Assembly: GCA_036401755.1 (NCBI GenBank) | Contig: DASWUD010000235.1 | Span: forward strand, 1-5,614 | From: DASWUD01 sp036401755 | GTDB taxonomy: Bacteria > Pseudomonadota > Gammaproteobacteria > Thiohalomonadales > Thiohalomonadaceae | Direction of reading: 5' to 3' | Length of the DNA stretch: 5,614 nucleotides | Part shown: one piece after another, positions 1-5,614 of the stretch | Layout: every line of letters starts with the position of its first letter | Position numbering within the stretch: position 1 is the stretch's first letter | The notes under the pieces: model-generated | Told to the model about the DNA's origin: nothing | Database searches by the model: none | The model's input: the letters and a program-made list of their open reading frames with translations, nothing else | Made by a program: the position numbers and the translations under genes

Positions 1-1
1 C

Positions 2-1048
2 AACGACTGGCAAAGCGGACTGGTACCGGCCCTGCTGGAGCGGGAAGCCACCCGCCCCGCCACCCTCTTTACCATCCACAACCTCGCCTACCAGGGGCTG
101 TTTCCCTGGGAGACCTTTGCGCGGCTGGCACTGCCCCGCGAGCTGTGGCATATGGAGGCGCTGGAGTTCCACGGCCAGCTCTCCTTCATCAAGGGGGGGC
201 TGGTCTTCGCCGATCGCCTCACCACCGTCAGCCCCACCTATGCACGCGAGATCCGCACCCCGGCCTTCGGCTATGGGCTGGAGGGGCTGCTCAACCACCG
301 CGCCGAGCGCCTGAGCGGCATTCTCAATGGTGCCGACTATGCGCTCTGGGATCCGGCCGGAGATCCCTTCATCCCGGCCCACTTCACCCCCGCAGACCTG
401 AGTGGCAAGGCCAAGGTCAAGAGAGCCTTACAGCGCCATTTCGGTCTTGCCGAGCAGACCGATACGCCCCTGCTCGGTGTGATCGGACGGATGGTGGAGC
501 AGAAGGGCATTGACCTGATCGCCGACGCCATCCCCAACCTGCTCGATGCCGGGGTGCAGCTGGCGATCCTCGGCAGCGGCCTGCCCCACTACGAGCAGCT
601 GCTGCGCAGCCTGGCGGCGCGCCATCCCCAACGCATCGGCCTTCACATCGGCTATGACGAGCCGCTGGCCCATCTCATCGAGGCGGGGGCCGATCTCTTC
701 CTGATGCCCTCCCGTTTCGAACCCTGCGGGCTGAACCAAATCTACAGCCTGCGCTACGGAACCCTGCCGGTGGTGCGGCGCACCGGCGGACTGGCCGACA
801 CCGTGGTCGACACCGGCCCCGCCACCCTCGGCAGCGGCAAGGCGACCGGCTTCGTGGTCAACGAGGCAACCAGCGCAGCGCTCGCTGCCACCGTGCGCCG
901 CGCCCTCGGCTACTATCGACAACCCAAGGTGTGGCGGCAGTTGATCGGCAACGCCATGGCCCAGGACTTCAGTTGGCACTCCAGCGCCCGTGACTATCTC
1001 GCCCTCTACCGACAGGCCATCGACGATCGCGCCATAACCCGGGGGTAG
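2..1048 (+). CDS. glgA: Glycogen synthase (ADP-glucose type, GT5), 5' end missing
   Basis: This enzyme transfers glucose from ADP-glucose to the non-reducing end of a growing alpha-1,4-glucan in the cytoplasm. The reading frame is open from base 2, so 348 residues are visible and about 137 N-terminal residues, including the KTGGL-type ADP-glucose loop, lie outside the window. Visible landmarks are NDW at the edge, TIHNLAYQG (about 24-32), TVSPTYAREI (about 75-84), GILNGADYALWDP (about 106-118), GRMVEQKG (162-169), SRFEPCGLNQIY (237-248) and RRTGGLADTV (259-268). Taking an offset of 137 from E. coli GlgA, K140, R163, K168 and E240 line up with K277, R300, K305 and the catalytic E377, so the visible active-site half looks intact. 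The C-terminus runs about eight residues beyond that of E. coli. No T-run terminator follows it, so some read-through into ppc is possible. Family assignment is secure; the start cannot be given. Confidence 0.96.
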   Translation, partial: NDWQSGLVPALLEREATRPATLFTIHNLAYQGLFPWETFARLALPRELWHMEALEFHGQLSFIKGGLVFADRLTTVSPTYAREIRTPAFGYGLEGLLNHRAERLSGILNGADYALWDPAGDPFIPAHFTPADLSGKAKVKRALQRHFGLAEQTDTPLLGVIGRMVEQKGIDLIADAIPNLLDAGVQLAILGSGLPHYEQLLRSLAARHPQRIGLHIGYDEPLAHLIEAGADLFLMPSRFEPCGLNQIYSLRYGTLPVVRRTGGLADTVVDTGPATLGSGKATGFVVNEATSAALAATVRRALGYYRQPKVWRQLIGNAMAQDFSWHSSARDYLALYRQAIDDRAITRG

Positions 1049-1070
1049 GCGCAAGCCATGCTTTCAAGGT

Positions 1071-1076
1071 TATAAT
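1071..1076 (+). promoter_or_regulatory. Putative -10 box of a ppc promoter
   Basis: An exact TATAAT lies 22 bases after the glgA stop and 91 bases before the ppc start. It is the best -10 match in the gap. No hexamer 16-18 bases upstream resembles TTGACA (the region reads GGCGCA or similar) and there is no TG extension, so if it is used it may need an activator. It would give a leader of roughly 85 bases. The call rests on the -10 match and its position only. Confidence 0.4.
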
Positions 1077-1167
1077 GGTCGGCTGTGTCACAAATTCAGT
1101 CGTTCCAAGGGCCGCTCGGCCAGGGAAGCCGGAACACTAAATAAACGAAACAGGTAACCCCATCGCC

Positions 1168-3963
1168 ATGACTGGAATCATCAACGACAAGCCGCTACGC
1201 GCACGAGTCAAACTCTTCGGCAATCTGCTCGGTGATGTACTCGACAGCCAGGCAGGAACCGGCGTTCTCGAGGCCGTCGAAACGCTGCGCCGTGGCTACA
1301 TCAGCCTGCGCGACGAGGAGAATCCACGCAAGCGCGAGCGGCTGCTGAAGCTCATCAGCAAGCTCGATGCCGAGACCATGACCCACGTGGTACGTGCCTT
1401 CAGCCTCTATTTCAGTCTGGCCAACATCGCCGAGGAGGCATTCCAGCACCAGCAGCGACGCCGCATGGTGCGCGTCGGTGGTCCGCTCTGGACCGGCTCG
1501 TTCGATTCGGTGCTGCGCGAGTTCCACGCCAAAGGGCTGAACGAAGAGCAGCTGCAGCAGCTGCTCGACCAGCTGGCCTACATGCCGGTCTTCACCGCCC
1601 ACCCCACCGAGTCGAAGCGCCGCACCCTGATGGAGAACCTGCGCCGCCTCTTCGTCACCAGTGAACGGCTTCAGGATGAAAAACTGGGCAAGGAGGAGCG
1701 TGAAGCGATTTTGCGCGAGCTCCGCATGGAGATTCAGATCCTCTGGAAGACCGACGAGGTACGCACCCAGAAGCCCGAGGTGCGCGACGAGATCAAGAAC
1801 GGTCTGTTCTACTTCCGCGAAAGCCTGTTCGAGGCGGTACCTGCCACCTACCGCAACATGGAGAAGGCGGTACGCCGCATCTACGGCAACCATACCAGCG
1901 TCAAGGTGCCGAGCTTTCTCAAATTTGGCTCCTGGATCGGCGGTGACCGCGACGGCAACCCTTTCGTCACCTCCGAGATCACCGCGCTGGCGGTGCGACT
2001 GCAGCACCGTGAAGTGCTGCGCGAATATCTGCTACGCATCACCGATTTGAGCCATGTACTCACCCATTCGCGGCTACTTTGTCAGCCCAGCGAGGAGTTC
2101 CTCGCCGGCCTGGCCCGCGACGAGGCGGCCCATCCCGAGGTGTTCCGCACCAAGCCCGAGCGCTTCCTCAATGAGCCGTACCGGCGCAAGCTCTATTTCA
2201 TGCGCCACCGCCTGCATGAAAACCTGCGACTGGTTGATGCCCGCATCGAGGGGCTCGACATCAGCGAGCTGCATGGCGGCTATCGCACCGAGCAGGAGTT
2301 CCTCAACGATCTCTGCACCATCAGCAACTCGCTGCGCGGCCATGGCGACGGCATCGTCGCCGACGGTGAATTGAAGGATCTGATCCGCCTTGCCGAGACC
2401 TTCGGCTTTTTCCTGGTCCATCTCGATGTCCGTCAGGAGTCGACCCGCCATACCCTGGCGGTGGCGGAACTGCTGAAGCGGCAAGCCGAGCCGGTCGATT
2501 ACCTGGCCCTGGATGAGAGCCAGCGCCTCGCCCTGCTCGGCGAGCTGCTCAGCCATCCTGGACAGCTCACCTTCGAGCGTTCTGCCCTCACCGACAGCAC
2601 GCGCGAAACCCTTGATGTGCTCGATGTCATGGCGCGCATGCGCCGCGAGATCAGCCCCGATGCCTTTGGCAGCTACGTCATCTCCATGACCCACGCCGCC
2701 AGCCATGTGATGGAAGTGATGCTGCTGGCGCGTATGGCCTCGCTGGCCGGACGCATCGGCGATCGCTGGTTCTGCGATGTGCGCATCAGCCCGCTGTTCG
2801 AGACCATCGAGGATCTGGAGCACATCGAGCCAGTGATGACCACCCTGCTCGACAACCCCGCCTACGCCGCCCTGCTCGCCGCCTCCGGTAACGTGCAGGA
2901 GGTGATGCTCGGCTACTCCGACTCCTGCAAGGACGGCGGCATCCTCGCCTCCGGCTGGAACCTCTATCAGGCACAGAAGAAGATCACCGCATTGACAGCA
3001 TCCCGCGGCATCGGCTGTCGCCTGTTCCATGGCCGTGGCGGCACCATCGGCCGCGGGGGCGGCCCGACCCATGAGGCGATCCTGGCGCAACCGGCCGGCA
3101 CCGTGCACGGCCAGATCAAGTTCACCGAACAGGGTGAGGTGCTCTCCAACAAGTACAGCAACCTGGAGACCGCCATCTACGAACTGACCATGGGCGTCAG
3201 CGGCCTGGTCAAGGCAAGCGGCGGCTTGATCACGCCACCACCCGCCGACAACAGCGAGTATCTGGCCATCATGGGCGAGCTGGCGGCGAGTGGCGAAGAG
3301 GCCTACCGCACCCTCACCGATCGTACCCCCGGCTTCCTCGACTACTTCTACGAGTCGACCCCGGTGACCGAGATCGGCATGCTCAACATCGGCTCGCGCC
3401 CCTCCCACCGCAAGAAGGGGGATCGCTCCAAGGGCTCGGTACGCGCCATCGCCTGGGTGTTCGGTTGGGCGCAATCGCGTCACACCCTGCCCGCCTGGTA
3501 CGGCATCGGTACGGCTTTATCGAAATGGGCAGGCGATGATCCAAAGCGGTTGGCCAAGCTGCAGCAGATGTATCGTGACTGGCCATTCTTCCGTGCCCTG
3601 CTCAGTAACACCCAGATGTCGCTGTTCAAGGCTGACATGGGCATTGCCAAAGAGTATGCCGCCCTTGCCCAGGACCAGGAGGCTGCCAGGCGCGTCTACG
3701 GCATGATCAGCAGCGAATACCAGGCGACCGTCGAAAACGTGTTGAGCGTTGCCCAGCTCAAACAGCTGCTCGAAGAGATCCCGGTACTCGCCACCTCCCT
3801 GACGCGGCGCAATCCCTATATGGATCCGCTCAACCACATCCAGATCACCCTGCTCAAGCGCTACCGCAACGACCAGCTGGGCGAGGATGAGCGCAATCAG
3901 TGGCTGGAACCGTTGCTGCGTTCCATCAACGCCATCGCCGCAGGCATGCGCAACACCGGCTGA
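1168..3963 (+). CDS. ppc: Phosphoenolpyruvate carboxylase
   Basis: This cytoplasmic anaplerotic enzyme carboxylates phosphoenolpyruvate with bicarbonate to oxaloacetate and phosphate, supplying the TCA cycle and aspartate-family synthesis. It is a complete 931-residue protein, about 48 longer than the 883 of E. coli; most of the excess lies between the two catalytic histidine regions. Landmarks in order are TAHPTESKRRT (143-153, catalytic H145), GGDRDGNP (258-265), HLDVRQESTRH (418-428), LGYSDSCKDGG (581-591), the FHGRGGTIGRGG loop (620-631, H621, R623), NIGSRP (740-745), LPAWYGIGTAL (774-784) and the C-terminal MRNTG. The residues matching the E. coli aspartate-inhibition site (R629, K821, R881, N929) are all present, so feedback inhibition by aspartate or malate is expected. 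The ATG at 1168 has only a modest AGGT (1152-1155) 12 bases upstream, but the N-terminus aligns well with the family. It follows glgA at 119 bases. TESKRRT where E. coli has TEITRRT marks a divergent branch. Confidence 0.97.
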   Translation: MTGIINDKPLRARVKLFGNLLGDVLDSQAGTGVLEAVETLRRGYISLRDEENPRKRERLLKLISKLDAETMTHVVRAFSLYFSLANIAEEAFQHQQRRRMVRVGGPLWTGSFDSVLREFHAKGLNEEQLQQLLDQLAYMPVFTAHPTESKRRTLMENLRRLFVTSERLQDEKLGKEEREAILRELRMEIQILWKTDEVRTQKPEVRDEIKNGLFYFRESLFEAVPATYRNMEKAVRRIYGNHTSVKVPSFLKFGSWIGGDRDGNPFVTSEITALAVRLQHREVLREYLLRITDLSHVLTHSRLLCQPSEEFLAGLARDEAAHPEVFRTKPERFLNEPYRRKLYFMRHRLHENLRLVDARIEGLDISELHGGYRTEQEFLNDLCTISNSLRGHGDGIVADGELKDLIRLAETFGFFLVHLDVRQESTRHTLAVAELLKRQAEPVDYLALDESQRLALLGELLSHPGQLTFERSALTDSTRETLDVLDVMARMRREISPDAFGSYVISMTHAASHVMEVMLLARMASLAGRIGDRWFCDVRISPLFETIEDLEHIEPVMTTLLDNPAYAALLAASGNVQEVMLGYSDSCKDGGILASGWNLYQAQKKITALTASRGIGCRLFHGRGGTIGRGGGPTHEAILAQPAGTVHGQIKFTEQGEVLSNKYSNLETAIYELTMGVSGLVKASGGLITPPPADNSEYLAIMGELAASGEEAYRTLTDRTPGFLDYFYESTPVTEIGMLNIGSRPSHRKKGDRSKGSVRAIAWVFGWAQSRHTLPAWYGIGTALSKWAGDDPKRLAKLQQMYRDWPFFRALLSNTQMSLFKADMGIAKEYAALAQDQEAARRVYGMISSEYQATVENVLSVAQLKQLLEEIPVLATSLTRRNPYMDPLNHIQITLLKRYRNDQLGEDERNQWLEPLLRSINAIAAGMRNTG

Positions 3964-4007
3964 AGCGCCGCTTTACTGCTACACCCCATCACCCTGTCTA
4001 TACTCGC

Positions 4008-4048
4008 AATAGGGGCGCCGTACCGATTTCGGTCTGGCGCCCTATTTT
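4008..4048 (+). terminator. Rho-independent terminator after ppc (or leader hairpin of the next gene)
   Basis: An 11-bp stem pairs AATAGGG-CGCC (4008-4019, with one bulged G) with GGCGCCCTATT (4036-4046). A second stem, ACCG (4022-4025) with CGGT (4030-4033), closes over an ATTT loop. A short TTTT run follows at 4045-4048. It begins 44 bases after the ppc stop, which suits termination of ppc. The T-run is short, so termination may be partial. The next gene starts only 24 bases later, so the same hairpin would lie in that gene's leader. Confidence 0.7.
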
Positions 4049-4060
4049 CGATTTGGATAT

Positions 4061-4064
4061 GGAG
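4061..4064 (+). promoter_or_regulatory. Ribosome binding site that fixes the start of the small SAP-like gene
   Basis: GGAG sits 8 bases before the ATG at 4073, an ideal distance. An in-frame GTG at 4064 overlaps this GGAG and has no comparable site of its own, so the ATG at 4073 is preferred. Confidence 0.75.
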
Positions 4065-4072
4065 TGAACATA

Positions 4073-4297
4073 ATGCAGATACAGGCCATCCGCACCATCG
4101 CCAAGGCTCAGGGGATCACGCCCCACAAAATGGACAAGCACACACTGATCCGCACCATCCAGCGCCAGGAGGGGAACTTCGACTGTTTCGGCTCGGCCAA
4201 TGAGGGGTTCTGCGATCAGGGAGGGTGTCTGTGGCGCCACGACTGTCTCCCCGTGCCGGCTCCCACCAAACGCCCCAGAAACCCGCCTGCCAAATAG
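4073..4297 (+). CDS. Small SAP-like protein with four cysteines, function unknown
   Basis: This is a 74-residue protein of unknown function. Residues 1-31 (MQIQAIRTIAKAQGI, then KMDKHTLIRTIQRQEG) have the helix-turn-helix spacing of SAP or Rho-N-like motifs: a short amphipathic helix, a GI(T/K)P turn, then a K-x-x-L-I-R-x-I-Q helix. In other proteins such motifs bind nucleic acid. Residues 35-59 hold four cysteines (C38, C47, C52, C58; spacing C-x8-C-x4-C-x5-C) around FGSANEGFCDQGGCLW, which could bind a metal ion or an iron-sulfur cluster. The last 15 residues are proline- and lysine-rich and probably disordered. From memory, similar short proteins with a NFDCFG...CDQ..CLWR..C pattern occur in other bacteria, usually labelled SAP domain or hypothetical. 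No signal peptide or membrane segment is visible. The gene lies downstream of ppc and converges on panD. The start was chosen from the GGAG site. That it is a real gene is likely; any DNA- or RNA-binding role is inference. Confidence 0.82.
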   Translation: MQIQAIRTIAKAQGITPHKMDKHTLIRTIQRQEGNFDCFGSANEGFCDQGGCLWRHDCLPVPAPTKRPRNPPAK

Positions 4298-4305
4298 GCC
4301 CGAAA

Positions 4306-4336
4306 TGAAAACGCCCGGACCAGCCGGGCGTTTTCA
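4306..4336. terminator. Bidirectional rho-independent terminator between the SAP-like gene and panD
   Basis: A perfect 13-bp stem, TGAAAACGCCCGG (4306-4318) with CCGGGCGTTTTCA (4324-4336), closes over the 5-base loop ACCAG. The four As on the left and four Ts on the right give a T-run on both strands. It starts 9 bases after the SAP-like stop and ends 17 bases before the panD stop codon, so it can end both convergent transcripts. Confidence 0.92.
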
Positions 4337-4352
4337 CAGGAAGCGAAGGTGA

Positions 4353-4733
4353 TCAGGCAACCTGCACTGGAATGGTGTTGGCAGTACGTATCACGTTGTT
4401 ATTCTCATCCAGATAGACCAGAGTCGGCTTGTAGTTGAGCAACTCCTGCTGGCTGAGTGTGACGTAGGCGCAGATGATGATGACATCCCGTGGCGAGGCC
4501 TTGTGAGCCGCGGCACCATTGACCGAAATGACCCCGGAGTCATCCTCGGCGCGGATCGCGTAGGTGGTGAAACGCTCGCCGTTGGTGACGTTGTAGATCT
4601 GGATCTGCTCATACTCCCTGATGCCGGAGAGTTCCAGCAGTTTGCCATCAATGGCGCAAGAGCCCTCATATTCCAGCTCCGAGTGAGTCACCCGGGCCCG
4701 ATGGAGCTTGGCTTTCAGCATGGTGCACTGCAT
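4353..4733 (-). CDS. panD: Aspartate 1-decarboxylase proenzyme
   Basis: This enzyme decarboxylates L-aspartate to beta-alanine, the amine half of pantothenate, in the cytoplasm. It is made as an inactive pi-chain that cleaves itself between Gly24 and Ser25, turning Ser25 into the catalytic pyruvoyl group. The sequence shows EGSCAID with G24-S25, K9 in KAKLHR, NGERFTTYAI with R54, T57 and Y58, and SVNGAAAH with N72: all expected active-site positions. At 126 residues it equals the E. coli length and ends in the same IPVQVA. The ATG at 4733 matches the usual family start; a GAGGAA stretch (4745-4750) lies 11 bases upstream, and the next Met (M5) would be too far from it. It lies 116 bases downstream of panC on the same strand, with two apparent promoters of its own in the gap. 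In enteric bacteria maturation needs PanZ; no partner is visible here. Confidence 0.97.
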   Translation of the reverse strand: MQCTMLKAKLHRARVTHSELEYEGSCAIDGKLLELSGIREYEQIQIYNVTNGERFTTYAIRAEDDSGVISVNGAAAHKASPRDVIIICAYVTLSQQELLNYKPTLVYLDENNNVIRTANTIPVQVA

Positions 4734-4768
4734 TGTCTGGCGTATTCCTCAGGTCTGACTAGAGCCAC

Positions 4769-4797
4769 ATTATGGGGGCGTACCGGGTCTGTATCAA
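4769..4797 (-). promoter_or_regulatory. Putative panD-proximal sigma70 promoter
   Basis: Read on the minus strand, TTGATA (4792-4797) and CATAAT (4769-4774) are separated by 17 bases. Each hexamer matches consensus at five of six positions. Transcription would start near 4762, giving a leader of about 29 bases that still contains the GAGGAA ribosome site. This is the best promoter match in the window. Confidence 0.6.
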
Positions 4798-4833
4798 TGA
4801 ACAACAACCCGGAGCGCCTTACACGGGCCGCAC

Positions 4834-4861
4834 ATCATAGCAAAATTCACTAATCAATCAA
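4834..4861 (-). promoter_or_regulatory. Putative distal panD promoter overlapping the end of panC
   Basis: On the minus strand, TTGATT (4856-4861) and TATGAT (4834-4839) are 16 bases apart, and TGC directly precedes the -10 box as an extended -10 element. The -35 lies in the last codons of panC. Transcription would start near 4827, giving a leader of about 94 bases for panD. Confidence 0.5.
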
Positions 4862-5614
4862 CAGGTTATCAATGAGACGCGCCTTGCCGAGCCGCGCCGC
4901 GGCGAGAACGATCAGGGCGCGGCTGTTCTCACCCGGTGCTTCCAATTCGTCCTGGGTGCGAATCGCCACGTAATCGGGAGTGAAGCCGCCATCCGCCAGA
5001 CGCTGCGCTGCTTCGATCTCGATGGCGGCAAAGTCGCGCTCCCCCGCCTTCAATCGTTCCGCCACAAAGCGCAGCGTCTGGTAGAGCAGCGGCGCGCGTT
5101 GCCGTTCGACGGCGGTGAGATAACCGTTGCGGGAACTGAGCGCCAGACCGTCGGCATCACGCACGGTGGGAACACCGACAATCGCGATGGGGAAGTTCAG
5201 ATCGCGTACCATGCGCCGCAGCACCGCTAGCTGCTGGTAATCCTTCAGCCCGAACAGCGCCACGTCAGGCTGCACCATGTTGAACAGTTTGGCCACCACC
5301 GTGGCGACGCCGCGAAAATGGCCCGGCCTGCTTTCACCGCACAAGCTTTCGGAGATCCCCGGCACATCCACCACCGCCACATCGTCGCGACCATGGGGAT
5401 AGATCTCTGTCTCGGGTGGCAGAAAGAGTAGATCGGTGCCGTGGGCGGCGAGCGCCGTGCCATCGGCCTCGGGGGTGCGCGGATAGCTGCCGAAATCCTC
5501 GCCGCGCCCGAACTGCAACGGGTTGACGAAGATGCTCGCCACCACCCGATCGGCGTGGTATCTGGCCTCGTCGATCAGTGTGGTATGGCCACGATGGAGG
5601 TTGCCCATGGTGGG
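4850..5614 (-). CDS. panC: Pantothenate synthetase (pantoate--beta-alanine ligase), 5' end missing
   Basis: This cytoplasmic enzyme activates pantoate with ATP to pantoyl-adenylate, then joins it to beta-alanine to give pantothenate, the vitamin precursor of coenzyme A. The frame is open to the right edge, giving 254 visible residues that begin PTMGNLHRGH. By comparison with E. coli about 27 N-terminal residues are missing, for a full length near 281 (E. coli 283). The ATG at 5608 is the internal Met of the HIGH-like motif, not the start. Motifs in order are MGNLHRGH (3-10, H7 and H10), FVNPLQF (29-35), YPRT, ESRPGHFRGV (about 94-103), GLKDYQQL (122-129) and the KMSKS-like LALSSRNGYL (157-166), all expected for the adenylate-forming active site. 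The C-terminal part (about 180-254), with ARLIDN near the end, corresponds to the dimerising domain. The product is used with that of the adjacent downstream panD, whose enzyme makes one of its substrates. Confidence 0.97.
   Translation of the reverse strand, partial: PTMGNLHRGHTTLIDEARYHADRVVASIFVNPLQFGRGEDFGSYPRTPEADGTALAAHGTDLLFLPPETEIYPHGRDDVAVVDVPGISESLCGESRPGHFRGVATVVAKLFNMVQPDVALFGLKDYQQLAVLRRMVRDLNFPIAIVGVPTVRDADGLALSSRNGYLTAVERQRAPLLYQTLRFVAERLKAGERDFAAIEIEAAQRLADGGFTPDYVAIRTQDELEAPGENSRALIVLAAARLGKARLIDNLLID

Noticed and set aside
428..1054. A 208-codon minus-strand open frame across glgA
   Set aside because: It overlaps the conserved catalytic part of GlgA entirely and its translation resembles no family I recognise.
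1084..1098. TGTGTCACAAATTCA as a possible CRP-type site upstream of ppc
   Set aside because: The TGTG and TCACA parts overlap instead of being spaced by six bases as in TGTGA-N6-TCACA, so it does not match the operator.
1110..1135. GC-rich hairpin (GCCG/CGGC) in the ppc leader as a terminator for glgA
   Set aside because: The stem is only four base pairs with a very tight loop, and no T-run follows.
1195..2007. A 270-codon minus-strand open frame inside ppc
   Set aside because: Same-cause shadow of ppc, with no recognisable motif and no ribosome site noted.
2074..3483. A 469-codon open frame on the minus strand inside ppc
   Set aside because: It is fully antisense to a well-matched ppc. 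Its composition is that expected from the G/C-rich third positions of the real gene, and its translation shows no recognisable domain.
4064..4072. GTG at 4064 as the start of the SAP-like protein
   Set aside because: It overlaps the GGAG that is ideally placed for the ATG at 4073, and it has no good ribosome site of its own.
4811..4833. CCCG/CGGG pairing in the panD leader as a riboswitch or attenuator
   Set aside because: Only about four pairs form, there is no T-run, and no known riboswitch core is recognisable.
4503..4853. A 116-codon plus-strand open frame over panD and the panC-panD gap
   Set aside because: It is antisense to the strongly conserved panD, and no domain is visible.

Overview
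The window reads as an ordinary chromosomal stretch from a GC-rich proteobacterium, most likely a gammaproteobacterium. The basis is strong G/C preference at third codon positions, E. coli-like GlgA, PanD and PanC, and sigma70-type promoter and terminator signals. A Chromatiales-like or sulfur-oxidising relative would fit, but that placement is inference from overall protein character, not from a search. No mobile element, CRISPR array, rRNA or tRNA was seen, and no stretch over 300 bases lacks a gene.

Layout: (1) positions 2-1048, + strand: the C-terminal three quarters of a glycogen synthase (glgA), cut by the left edge. (2) A 119-base gap with an exact TATAAT box. (3) 1168-3963, +: a complete, rather long phosphoenolpyruvate carboxylase (ppc). 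(4) A strong hairpin with a short T-run at 4008-4048. (5) 4073-4297, +: a 74-residue protein with a SAP-like N-terminus and four cysteines, function unknown. (6) A 13-bp perfect hairpin at 4306-4336, flanked by A and T runs, which can terminate transcription from both sides. (7) 4353-4733, - strand: panD. (8) A 116-base gap with two good sigma70-like promoters aimed at panD. (9) 4850-5614, -: panC, cut by the right edge.

Functionally, GlgA stores carbon as glycogen. Ppc makes oxaloacetate, which feeds the TCA cycle and aspartate. PanD turns aspartate into beta-alanine, and PanC joins beta-alanine to pantoate to give pantothenate for coenzyme A. The + strand genes and the pan genes converge on the shared terminator, so they are separate transcription units.

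I found no clear undescribed multi-gene system. The least explained item is the small SAP-like/Cys4 protein, together with the hairpin its transcript must cross. The next most useful observation is the pair of panD-specific promoters inside what would usually be called a simple panCD operon.
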